A stretch of DNA of 64,000 nucleotides from Microcoleus sp. FACHB-68 (lineage in GTDB: Bacteria > Cyanobacteriota > Cyanobacteriia > Cyanobacteriales > Oscillatoriaceae): positions 248,001 to 312,000 of the forward strand of contig NZ_JACJOT010000008.1 of the NCBI RefSeq assembly GCF_014695715.1, in the 5' to 3' direction. The position numbers and the translations under genes are program-made. The notes under the pieces are model-generated. The model saw only the letters and a list, made by a program, of their open reading frames with translations, was not told the DNA's origin and searched no databases. Below are positions 26,701-33,228 of the stretch, piece after piece (positions within the stretch are counted from its first letter, which is position 1; each line of letters starts with the position of its first letter).

Positions 26701-28014
26701 CGTTTAGTTGCCTATCTTGTCCCCATTCTTGACTTCGGAACGCCAAACAAAACAGCCGACTCAGCACTCAGCACTCAGCACTCAGCACTTAAGAGTGAAT
26801 TACGCGATTTTGTCAAAGAAAAACTGCCAGATTACATGGTTCCTTCAGCATTTGTGATGCTAGAAAGTGTGCCATTAACACCCAATGGTAAAATCGACCG
26901 CAAAGCATTACCGGCACCTGAATACCGCAGTGAATCTGAAAATTCTTTCGTTGCACCCCGCGATGATTTAGAACATCAATTAACAGAAATATGGGAAACC
27001 CTGATCCATGTCAAACCGATCAGCGTTAAGGATAACTTCTTTGAACTAGGGGGACACTCGCTGCTAGCGCTGCGTCTGTTCAATCAAATTCAAGAAAAAT
27101 TCAACAAACTGTTGCCTCTAGCTACCCTTTTCCAAGCACCAACGGTTGAACAACTCGCAAATATTTTACGCTCTTCAGAGCCGTCAGCGCCCATCCGCTC
27201 ACTCGTTCCCATTCAGCCAAACGGTTCTAAAACGCCCTTATTCTGCATTCATGCCATTGGCGGCAACGTTCTTTCTTACCAAGGTGTAGCCACTTATCTG
27301 AGCAAAGATCAGCCGGTTTACGGGTTGCAAGCGCGGGGTATCGCCGGCAAACAGACTCCCCACACACGGGTCGAGGACATGGCATCTGACTATATCAAGG
27401 AGATCCGCACGGTTCAGCCTGAAGGGCCATATCTGTTAGCCGGCCACTCGTTAGGAGGAATTATCGCCTTTGAAATGGCTCAGCAGTTAGTGCGGGGTGG
27501 TCATAAAGTCGGTTTAGTCGCAGTTTTCGATACCTTCAGTCCCCTGGCATTTGGCAAAGGTACTCCTCCAAAATCTTATCAGTTTGATATTCACCGGCTG
27601 AATCTTTCACGACTCAATCGGAAAGATAAGGTACTTTACATTACAGATCGCGTGTACTGGAAAATTGAGGGTTTCATCGAGAAAATTTGGAAAAAGGTTT
27701 ACAAATTAACAGGTCGAACTTTGCCAGATCCGCTACCCGAACATTTCAAAAAAATCGAAAGTGCAAACCGTGTTGCTGCCACCAACTATGTCCCCCAAGT
27801 TTATCCAGGGCAAGTAACCCTTTTACGGGCAATAGAAAGGCCAACTACCAAGTATTATGATCCCCTATTAGGCTGGGGCGAATTAGCAGCAGATGGTGTA
27901 GAAGTTCAAGAGATTCCAGGGCATCACAAAACGATCATTTTAGAACCTCGTGTTCGCTACTTAGCTGAAACATTGCAAGCGTGCTTAGAGAGGGCGCAAA
28001 CAGAGGAAAGATAA
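23779..28014 (+). CDS. Single-module NRPS: C-A-PCP-TE with Lys2-like adenylation domain
   Basis: 1411 residues. Condensation domain about 45-480 with intact HHIITDG (177-183). Adenylation domain about 500-1010, with FTSGSTGKPKG at 663-673. Its core SGLAHDPLLRDIFTPLWLG plus HLTPAMGQLL resembles the Lys2/aminoadipate-reductase type of adenylation domain rather than the usual FDxSxxE type. Aligned by eye to GrsA the code is DPRHFGFQA(K), with D709 as the amino-binding aspartate; DPRHF also starts the fungal Lys2 code. Carrier Ser1094 in LGGHS. Thioesterase about 1110-1411 with GHSLGG (Ser1224) and a late GHH. The ATG has AAGGA upstream. As C-A-PCP-TE it could add one residue to a donor carried by the upstream proteins and release the chain. 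A heptad repeat has expanded its pre-A10 linker. The amino acid is not assigned. Confidence 0.93.
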   Translation: MGESIQDIATLSPTKRALFELLLKEKGLNVSRIPKILRGSETQFYPLSFAQQRLWFLDRLDPGNPVYNETTTVRLTGRLNIVALELSLNEIVRRHEILRTTYALVGAEPVQYISPAQPISLSVTDLRNLPLEERERSFWQLSTQKAQQPFDLETGPLLRANLFQLDEESYVLGLIIHHIITDGWSSRILIREMTALYDYYSASKPSLLPELSIQYIDFAGWQREWMQGEVLNQQLSYWKKHLGGRLPVLDLPTDRPRPPVQTFRGARQSLTLSPELSTALAAFSRAEGVTLYMTLLAAFQTLLMRLSGQDDIIVGSPIAGRNRAEIEGLIGFFINTLVLRTNLAGNPTFKEVLQRVRQVALDAYAHQDLPFEKLVEELQPERDLSRTPLFQVFFNMLSFEQNSIEISGLTVETLPRPELESKFDITLYARENPERTQLEFVYNADLFEPARMVEMLAQFQHILAQIVNNPEEKIAEISLVTSSVQARLPNPHETLNDSWEGAVHRQFSQQAKRVGNSTAIVDRQGNLTYSQLDKISNQLADYLQKHGIGSQDVVAIYAYRSAPIVVALLGILKAGAAFVILDAKYPAERLIDCVKLAQPKAWLQMSVAGNLPETLETFIGTLSSQCRLNLPESAVEIGEILKDYSTENPHTEINPDDLAYIAFTSGSTGKPKGILGTHKPLSHFLQWHVQTFNLNQSDRFSGLSGLAHDPLLRDIFTPLWLGATLCIPTPEEIGTPGKLGEWMKQQQITISHLTPAMGQLLTETSQNQQLTNLRYAFFGGDVLTTRDVEKLRNIAPNVTCVNFYGATETPQAMGYYIVPNQELEEHTNTATHRPENSLIPQSRTQSRIPLGRGIQDVQLLILNSSHRLAGIGEIGEIYIRTSYLSQGYLGDESLTTSRFFTNPFTNIPSDRLYKTGDLGRYLPDGNISVAGRADHQIKIRGFRIEPGEIETVLSQHPHVRQSVVIAREDIPGEKRLVAYLVPILDFGTPNKTADSALSTQHSALKSELRDFVKEKLPDYMVPSAFVMLESVPLTPNGKIDRKALPAPEYRSESENSFVAPRDDLEHQLTEIWETLIHVKPISVKDNFFELGGHSLLALRLFNQIQEKFNKLLPLATLFQAPTVEQLANILRSSEPSAPIRSLVPIQPNGSKTPLFCIHAIGGNVLSYQGVATYLSKDQPVYGLQARGIAGKQTPHTRVEDMASDYIKEIRTVQPEGPYLLAGHSLGGIIAFEMAQQLVRGGHKVGLVAVFDTFSPLAFGKGTPPKSYQFDIHRLNLSRLNRKDKVLYITDRVYWKIEGFIEKIWKKVYKLTGRTLPDPLPEHFKKIESANRVAATNYVPQVYPGQVTLLRAIERPTTKYYDPLLGWGELAADGVEVQEIPGHHKTIILEPRVRYLAETLQACLERAQTEER
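26758..26785. repeat. Four (G/C)ACTCAG heptads in the NRPS2 pre-A10 linker
   Basis: GACTCAG then CACTCAG x3, followed by CACTTA. Encodes DSALSTQHSAL. It occupies the same linker (between the A8/A9 region and the ELRxFxKEKLPxYM motif) as the 17097-17117 insertion in NRPS1. Confidence 0.8.
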
Positions 28015-28067
28015 GGCGTTAAATCTTTAACTTTTGCCTCTGATATTTGAAGTTCAACCCTGTTTGT

Positions 28068-28361
28068 ATGACAGCTTCTAAAAATGTCTTAGTCTGCCAA
28101 AACCGCACCTGTCGCAAGCAGGGTGCGGCGGCGGTACTTGCCAGTTTTGAATCCCACGCCCCAGATGATGTCGCCGTCACCGGCAGCAGTTGTTTGGGAC
28201 AATGTGGTAATGGGCCGATGGTGCTCGTCACTCCGGAGGAGGTTTGGTACTGCCATGTGCGCCCAGAAGAAGTGCCGGTGGTGGTTGAGCGACATTTGCA
28301 GGGGGGGAAGCCGGTGAAGGCAATGCTTTATCCCAAATTTCATCCTCAGTCGTTGAAGTAA
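28068..28361 (+). CDS. Thioredoxin-like [2Fe-2S] ferredoxin
   Basis: 97 residues from ATG 28068 (MTASKNVLVCQNRTCRKQG); the frame is open seven codons further upstream. Cysteines in VCQNRTC and SSCLGQCGNGP form the C-x4-C ... C-x3-C arrangement of thioredoxin-like ferredoxins (Shethna/NuoE-like), which bind one 2Fe-2S cluster and carry electrons. The C-terminal VTPEEVWYCHVRPEEVPVVV is usual for the cyanobacterial members. It lies just downstream of NRPS2 (53 bases) in the same direction; read-through from the NRPS locus is possible, but a role in it is not implied because these ferredoxins are general housekeeping proteins. Confidence 0.85.
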   Translation: MTASKNVLVCQNRTCRKQGAAAVLASFESHAPDDVAVTGSSCLGQCGNGPMVLVTPEEVWYCHVRPEEVPVVVERHLQGGKPVKAMLYPKFHPQSLK

Positions 28362-28443
28362 AAGTGTAAAAAACGTGATTTGACTATCTTTAAAAGCGCC
28401 GATTTGGTTACAAGAAAAGTAGCAAATTAAGGACAATAAAAAA

Positions 28444-29241
28444 ATGAATGGGGGATTTTCTTTCTGGCTTTGTCATGTCAAATTAATGGTTTGTGATCCA
28501 GATAAAAGCTCCTGTCATTGGGATTTAGTCTATTGCTCACTTCCTGCAAAAGCCTATGATCATTTACTGGGTTTTCAGAATGAAAATTTAAAAATAATTG
28601 CTATTTTTAATTTTCATCCTATGAATCGTTGTGCTATCGCAGAGATTGATGAACCTGAACAGATTAAAGCCTCAATAAAGGTTTTAAGAGTTGAAGATAA
28701 TTTGTCTAATTTTAGGATATATGCTAAGAGGTTTATTCTAAGATTTAATTTGGTGGCATATTATGGGTTTGACGTAGAAACCGTAATGGAAATTGCAGCT
28801 AACAAACAAGTGGATATAATTTTAGTCAATACTGGTTATTCGGGTAAATATAGACAAGTGGATTGGATGGAGAACATCCGAATGTTAAAATCTAACCCAG
28901 AAACCGCACAAATTCCCGTTATTTTAACAATGTGGGGTCAAGTCATGGTAGGTGACCGGGACAGATACTTAGAAGAAAGTGGTGCTGATGATGCCATTCG
29001 GATGGAGCCTGATAGTTGGGAACTCCTTGTCGAAAAAATAAAATATAACCTCCCTAAGGACGATCCCAGTCCAAACACGAAAATTAATTTAAAAAAAAGA
29101 TTTAGCCGTTTCCAGACAACTAAAGTAGAAAAAGAATCAGTTTTATTAAATTTTATAGCCCTTAGAATTTACCAGATCATAATATCGATAGCCGGTGGAA
29201 TTTATCTTTTGATTTCTGCTATTTCACGACGCTACAAGTAA
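28444..29241 (+). CDS. Degenerate response-regulator receiver with C-terminal membrane helix
   Basis: 265 residues. About 77-200 follows the receiver fold: acidic pair E84-D85 in VLRVEDN, strand QVDIILVNTGYSG, strand IPVILTMW and a final GADDAIRMEPDSWELLVEKI. The phosphoacceptor aspartate is replaced by N129 and the usual lysine of the KP motif by M187, so it is a pseudo-receiver that should not be phosphorylated in the ordinary way. Residues about 235-260 are one hydrophobic helix (FIALRIYQIIISIAGGIYLLI), an unusual anchor at the C-terminus. Residues 1-60 have no clear homology, and ATG 28621 is an alternative start. AGGA precedes 28444. The gene is AT-rich compared with its neighbours. Confidence 0.65.
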   Translation: MNGGFSFWLCHVKLMVCDPDKSSCHWDLVYCSLPAKAYDHLLGFQNENLKIIAIFNFHPMNRCAIAEIDEPEQIKASIKVLRVEDNLSNFRIYAKRFILRFNLVAYYGFDVETVMEIAANKQVDIILVNTGYSGKYRQVDWMENIRMLKSNPETAQIPVILTMWGQVMVGDRDRYLEESGADDAIRMEPDSWELLVEKIKYNLPKDDPSPNTKINLKKRFSRFQTTKVEKESVLLNFIALRIYQIIISIAGGIYLLISAISRRYK

Positions 29242-29470
29242 TTTAGGAAATGATGCAAATAACTTGTTTGAGTCTAACTGAGAAGTTAGCTCATTTGTCA
29301 TAACCATATTGCCTAGGGGGAACACAACGTTCAGCAATTCACTTTTATCATTAACGACCAGATGCACTCTTGAAACCAAAGAAGCAGTCAATCGGCCAGT
29401 TGACTTCCCACTGAAGTTCAAAGGTTTGACAAAAGTTATCGACACTGAACATGGGACGGGCAGATGGATG
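29240..29470 (-). pseudogene. IS982-family transposase remnant, frameshifted
   Basis: On the minus strand one frame reads SVDNFCQTFELQWEVNWPID-CFFGFK and the next frame reads SRVHLVVNDKSELLNVVF followed by PLGN. Together they match the IS982 transposase block (STGWFxGFKLHLVVNDKGELL then TPGN). The reading frame is broken and both ends are missing, so it is a dead fragment. The rest of the gap to 29631 has no recognisable feature. Confidence 0.6.
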
Positions 29471-29631
29471 AGAATTTAGCACTTTGAGGCTATCTATTTT
29501 GCCCTTTCTTGTCCCGAACTGATGTTAGAAAGATGACTGGATTTGTTGCAAAAACACAAGTATCGTGAATTTTTAACCCCAGATTCCGCAGATAAATCAT
29601 TTATGTTTATCTGCGGTTCAAATAAAAAAAC

Positions 29632-30690
29632 TTACGATTCCTCGCCCTTCAAAAAAGGCACATCCACAACTTCCCCTTCAATATCTCCAACGCGGACTTT
29701 CAAACCGGCACCCCCAGCTTTTGTGCGGATATACACCAAACCAAATGGCCCTTGAGCGGTTTCTGTATAACTCGTGAGGGTTCCAACTTTCTCCTCATCT
29801 AGCGTCACTACCGTTCCGGGTTCTACCCTAGCACTCAGTCGAACCCCCCAAAGTTGTTGCTTGACGCCTTTGTAGGTTTCCAGACGCGCAATTGTTTCTT
29901 GACCGATGTAACAACCTTTGGTAAAGGATAGTGTTTGCAATAAACGCGCTTCTAGCGGATTGTAATCTTCCGTGAGTTCCCGATCTGGTGTGGGGCGTCC
30001 CTGTTCAACTCTCAACTGTTCCCAACATTGTTCACCGAGAGGAACCGCACCGGCAGCCGTTAAAGTCTCCCACACGGCGGCTGCGTTGCCGGCTTCGACG
30101 ATCAGGGTGTAGCCGGCAACTGCTAAGCCACTGCCCACAGCCACACGCACTTGCGCGTCCCCTAGGGGTACTATCTGGTGAGTGCCATAAGGTTGGCCGG
30201 CAAGGGCACCGGCACCCAACTGATCCAGTAAAGCATCGCTGTTTGGCCCCATTAAGCTGAATGCAGCCGTTTTTTCGGTTACATCCGTTAATTTCACCTT
30301 ATCGGCAAAAAAGATATAGCGATCAAGCCACTGCATTAGCTTGGAACGACGATGAGGCGAGACAAGCAGCAGCACCGCATCTTCTGTAAGATATGCGGTT
30401 GCTAAGTCAATGGTGCGGGCGGTGGAGGTGACAAAAACCGTATCACAACCCTGTCCAGGCTTAAGGCTGTTGAAATCGTTTGTACTTTGATTGTGCAAAA
30501 ATCGTAGCCGGTCTGCATCGCCAACTTGAATGCGTCCCCAGTGGGTGCGATCACACAAAGCCACGCCTTCCCGTACCGCGTTGAGGGCGGCTGCATCGTT
30601 GCCAAAACTAGCCGGCACCGGCACGCCAGAGGCCGATTCCTCAAATGTTGCCCCACCGGCTGTTTGAAGTTTTTGTAATTCTTGAATCAT
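29632..30690 (-). CDS. ygfZ: Folate-binding protein YgfZ/GcvT-like
   Basis: 352 residues. The diagnostic motif KGCYIGQE lies near 258-265 in LSFTKGCYIGQETIARLE; the N-terminal half has the aminomethyltransferase-like fold (CDRTHWGRIQVGDADRLRFL). YgfZ binds tetrahydrofolate and supports assembly or repair of certain Fe-S enzymes such as MiaB; the motif cysteine is essential in the family. A normal length for cyanobacterial homologues. It is monocistronic on the minus strand, with a 21-bp tandem repeat in its upstream region. Confidence 0.9.
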   Translation of the reverse strand: MIQELQKLQTAGGATFEESASGVPVPASFGNDAAALNAVREGVALCDRTHWGRIQVGDADRLRFLHNQSTNDFNSLKPGQGCDTVFVTSTARTIDLATAYLTEDAVLLLVSPHRRSKLMQWLDRYIFFADKVKLTDVTEKTAAFSLMGPNSDALLDQLGAGALAGQPYGTHQIVPLGDAQVRVAVGSGLAVAGYTLIVEAGNAAAVWETLTAAGAVPLGEQCWEQLRVEQGRPTPDRELTEDYNPLEARLLQTLSFTKGCYIGQETIARLETYKGVKQQLWGVRLSARVEPGTVVTLDEEKVGTLTSYTETAQGPFGLVYIRTKAGGAGLKVRVGDIEGEVVDVPFLKGEES

Positions 30691-30807
30691 GCTGTGCCTG
30701 AGCGGTTGTCAGTGATTTCTGATGCTAGTGAAACGCAGAAAGCAAACGCGCATCTCATTCGCTATTTTATGCGAGCAGAGCCAATCTCCCTCAAAACTGG
30801 GAATTGG

Positions 30808-30870
30808 GGCATGGGGCATGGGGGATTGGGCATGGGGCATGGGGGATTGGGCATGGGGCACGGGGGATTG
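30808..30870. repeat. Three 21-bp tandem units (each three heptads) upstream of ygfZ
   Basis: The unit GGCATGGGGCATGGGGGATTG occurs three times without interruption (third copy with one mismatch), and similar sequence continues to about 30905. Each unit is a multiple of seven bases and belongs to the CCCCATG family seen at 32370 and 54526. Confidence 0.85.
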
Positions 30871-30919
30871 GGCAAGGCTTGGGCAACCTAAAGGTATGGG
30901 AATTGGGCACTCAAAACTC

Positions 30920-31303
30920 CTATCCCTTGGGCAAGTTGGCAAAGACTTCTTGTACCAGTTGTTTTGCCTTAGTGTCTAGCCGGTTCCAGTCTACATCGCC
31001 GGTTTCATCAAGGAGACTGGTGTCAACTTCAACGTCCACACTCTCCATTTCAGCGTGGGTAGACCTGTAGTTGCTAAAGCATACCTGATAGCACAAATCC
31101 CACACATCAAAGGTCACTTGCCGGTCTTGATGTTGCAGACACAGCGTATAACCCGGATAGGGCGTTTGCACTTCTTGATAGGTGCCCTGCCAAGTAGATT
31201 CTTCCAGTTGTTTACGGATATTGTCGATGACCCTGATTAGGGCCGGCTGCATCAACACACTAGCTTGTTGCCATGCAACTTCATTTTTAATTTTTGGCTT
31301 CAT
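30920..31303 (-). CDS. Conserved hypothetical protein, cyanobacterial type
   Basis: About 127 residues from ATG 31303 (MKPKIKNEVAWQQASVL); the frame is open 16 codons further upstream but that part looks non-coding. The composition is soluble, with VIDNIRKQLEESTW, a PYPGYTLCLQHQDRQVTFDVW core and an acidic middle (EMESVDVEVDTSLLDETGDVDW). I do not recognise a characterised family. It appears full length and ends close to the tandem repeat that separates it from ygfZ. Function unknown. Confidence 0.6.
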   Translation of the reverse strand: MKPKIKNEVAWQQASVLMQPALIRVIDNIRKQLEESTWQGTYQEVQTPYPGYTLCLQHQDRQVTFDVWDLCYQVCFSNYRSTHAEMESVDVEVDTSLLDETGDVDWNRLDTKAKQLVQEVFANLPKG

Positions 31304-31508
31304 TTGCACACCGCTCGGTATGGGTAAAAAAGCAGACCTCGCCTCTTGCAAAAATCAACTATAGCGGATGCCCCTAGCGCAGGGTGTGCGTCAACAGGCT
31401 GCGTTCATCTGTTACAGGCTGCGATTAAGAAAAAAGATATCGACTGTCTGCAAGAGGTTTAGTCTGCCCACGCCTATCCAAAAAGTTAACCAGAGTCAGC
31501 TAGGAAGG

Positions 31509-32228
31509 TTATAAGCGTGGTAGAGGAGTCTTACCGGCATCCCCCTCAGTGCCGGTGTTGGGTGGGGGTGGAGTCTTACCGGCATCTCCCTCAGTGCCGG
31601 TGTTGGGTGGGGGTGGAGGTACTTGATCCGCGCTTCCATCCCTTGATGGAGGCATGGGAGTGGTTTCAACTGGGTTGGAATAAGTTGACGCACCCACCGG
31701 CTCTAGCAAAGCTCTGAAAAAGTAAACCCGATCACAATATTTGGTATCGCTATTACAGACAGTTTCAACCGCAATATTGCGAACATTGGTGACATCAACC
31801 GACAAAGACGCTTTTTCTCCCGGCCCGACTGTGACCGTTTGAGAAGCATCTTGTTCTCCATCTAAGTAAACTCTGACCGTATTGGCAGGGCTACCCCGAT
31901 CGTTATCTCGCATTCCAAACTCTAATTGCAACGTTTGGAAGTCATATTCTGAAGGCTTCGGTTCGTCTGACTTGATGCGGCACGTCATGCCCGAAAATTC
32001 GGAGCCGGCTCCCATGTACAGATAAGAGGTATAAACGGCTCTACCTACAGATACATTTGAAGTAATCCGACGCCAGCGGCCCGGGCCGGTGCTGACACAG
32101 CGAGCGTCAAACAGGGAGATAGGCTTTGCCTCTGCCTTTGCGGTTGGCAATAGCGAGGGCGCTATCACCAAAGACAGCACCACACCGAGGAAAAGTTGAG
32201 CAATCGACTTGTTTTTTTGCATGGGCAC
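31509..32228 (-). CDS. Secreted hypothetical protein with proline-rich repeat tail
   Basis: 239 residues. Residues 1-33 form a signal peptide (KNKSIAQLFLGVVLSLVIAP, then an AKA-type cleavage site). The mature part (about 36-185) looks like a beta-sandwich: TLQLEFGMRDNDRGSPANTV, VYLDGEQDASQTVTVGPGE and SVDVTNVRNIAVETVC recall the NPCBM-like carbohydrate-binding arrangement, which is inference. The tail carries PPPPNTGTEGDAGKT twice, coded by a 45-bp tandem repeat. Likely exported or periplasmic; function unknown. Confidence 0.65.
   Translation of the reverse strand: MPMQKNKSIAQLFLGVVLSLVIAPSLLPTAKAEAKPISLFDARCVSTGPGRWRRITSNVSVGRAVYTSYLYMGAGSEFSGMTCRIKSDEPKPSEYDFQTLQLEFGMRDNDRGSPANTVRVYLDGEQDASQTVTVGPGEKASLSVDVTNVRNIAVETVCNSDTKYCDRVYFFRALLEPVGASTYSNPVETTPMPPSRDGSADQVPPPPPNTGTEGDAGKTPPPPNTGTEGDAGKTPLPRL
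31526..31615 (-). repeat. 45-bp tandem repeat in the C-terminal tail
   Basis: Two adjacent 45-base units differing at one position code two copies of a 15-residue Pro/Gly/Thr-rich unit at the C-terminus of the secreted protein. Confidence 0.85.
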
Positions 32229-32327
32229 GGGACTGTACAGTTACCCTAACAGGTTTAAATCTCCCTCATAATATCGAATCGCCACGGGCAGTCGCGGCAG
32301 TATTACTGCTTCTTTTTCCTAAGTGGG

Positions 32328-32418
32328 GAGTCCTGAGTCCTGAGTCCTGAGTCCTGAGTCCTGAGTCCCATGCCCAATGCCCAATGCCCAATGCCCAATG
32401 CCCCATGCCCCATGCCCC
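32328..32418. repeat. Composite array of 13 heptanucleotides
   Basis: Six GAGTCCT-type units (32328-32369, the last GAGTCCC) run without a gap into four ATGCCCA and three ATGCCCC units (32370-32418), 91 bp or 13 x 7. Two different heptad families are thus joined in register. The array stops two bases before the stop codon of the 35-residue gene at 32421. Confidence 0.9.
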
Positions 32419-32420
32419 TC

Positions 32421-32528
32421 TTACCGCTTTGTTGTCCACACGTTGGTGAACATCATCAAAAACGCACCAATTACAATAGCGATAGCAAGACCGCCGGCAA
32501 TGGCATTTAATAAATCAGTATTTTCCAT
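32421..32528 (-). CDS. 35-residue single-pass membrane microprotein
   Basis: Short minus-strand frame starting ATGGAAAATACTGAT and coding MENTDLLNAIAGGLAIAIVI then GAFLMMFTNVWTTKR. It has a short acidic N-terminus, one 18-20 residue hydrophobic helix and a basic C-terminus, the layout of the small subunits attached to cyanobacterial photosynthetic and NDH-1 complexes. I cannot match it to a named subunit. No Shine-Dalgarno is visible. The clear amphipathic design and a divergent conserved membrane gene beside it argue that it is real. Confidence 0.55.
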   Translation of the reverse strand: MENTDLLNAIAGGLAIAIVIGAFLMMFTNVWTTKR

Positions 32529-32581
32529 TGGTTTGTTGAGATATCAGATAAACTAACAGCCTAGCTTATCGTTTTTATGTG

Positions 32582-32950
32582 ATGTTTGACCTTAATACCG
32601 TTTCTGAATTCTCCCGCACTCACTGCATCAGCATCTGTGCGTTTCTGGTGCCGGCCAATCTGGTGGCAACCGGCCTGACAGTCGCTTTCACCCTACTGCG
32701 TCGCCCTAAAGCACAGGTGTGGAAAGCGGCTGCAATTGCTGCCATTCCCGCTCTGGTCATGGTGTTTCATGTGGTTACTTGGTTTATGATTGGTGTGGTC
32801 ATGGCTCCCACCTACATCCTGCTATGGCTGGCAGCGACCTGTCTGAGCATTAATTTATGGGCCATTTCCCATCCGCAAAGCATGGTTCGATTGATCAAAT
32901 GGGCGTGGGGGATGATTTCACCGGCATTCAACCGCCAACATCTCACATAA
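32582..32950 (+). CDS. Small membrane protein, three to four helices
   Basis: About 122 residues from ATG 32582 (a GTG directly before it is an alternative). Hydrophobic segments near 18-38 (CAFLVPANLVATGLTVAF), 48-75 (AAAIAAIPALVMVFHVVTWF) and 78-98 (MAPTYILLWLAATCLSINLW) predict an integral membrane protein. No characterised family recognised. It starts 53 bases from the divergent microprotein and is followed closely by another small membrane protein, perhaps as a two-gene unit. Confidence 0.6.
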   Translation: MFDLNTVSEFSRTHCISICAFLVPANLVATGLTVAFTLLRRPKAQVWKAAAIAAIPALVMVFHVVTWFMIGVVMAPTYILLWLAATCLSINLWAISHPQSMVRLIKWAWGMISPAFNRQHLT

Positions 32951-32982
32951 AGTAATCATTTTGTGCGAAATTTCAGTTGGAA

Positions 32983-33228
32983 ATGATGAAAGATAAATTA
33001 CTCGATTGGCTAAATCTGTTTTTAGTGGCGGATGTCTTCCTCGTGTTGTTTAGCTTCGCTTGGCTGGCGGCTGCGGTTATAGGGCGCGGGGCTGGGGTTC
33101 CTCTAGGACTCGATTTGTGGTACAAGCTTTGGCAGCCGGTTTTTACTCCAGCCATCGGGATTTTGATGGGGGGTGCGATTCTTAGTGGCATTATCAGTCA
33201 GATTACTAAGCGCCTGAAATCTAACTAA
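32983..33228 (+). CDS. Small membrane protein, two helices
   Basis: About 81 residues from ATG 32983. Two hydrophobic stretches, LNLFLVADVFLVLFSFAWLA and PAIGILMGGAILSGIISQI, are separated by a short loop; the C-terminus is basic (TKRLKSN). It follows the previous small membrane gene by 32 bases on the same strand. No family recognised. The 399 bases after it (33229-33627) show no further gene. Confidence 0.55.
   Translation: MMKDKLLDWLNLFLVADVFLVLFSFAWLAAAVIGRGAGVPLGLDLWYKLWQPVFTPAIGILMGGAILSGIISQITKRLKSN

Noticed and set aside
8269-28014. Assignment of the NRPS locus to the aeruginosin/suomilide family because of the FkbH-type domain
   Set aside because: None of the Choi- or Abn-forming genes are present, module 1 reads Asn and no O-methyltransferase or sulfotransferase is nearby.
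30808-32418. Possible CRISPR array at the repetitive stretches
   Set aside because: Units are contiguous heptads or 21-mers with no unique spacers and no cas genes; these are simple tandem repeats.
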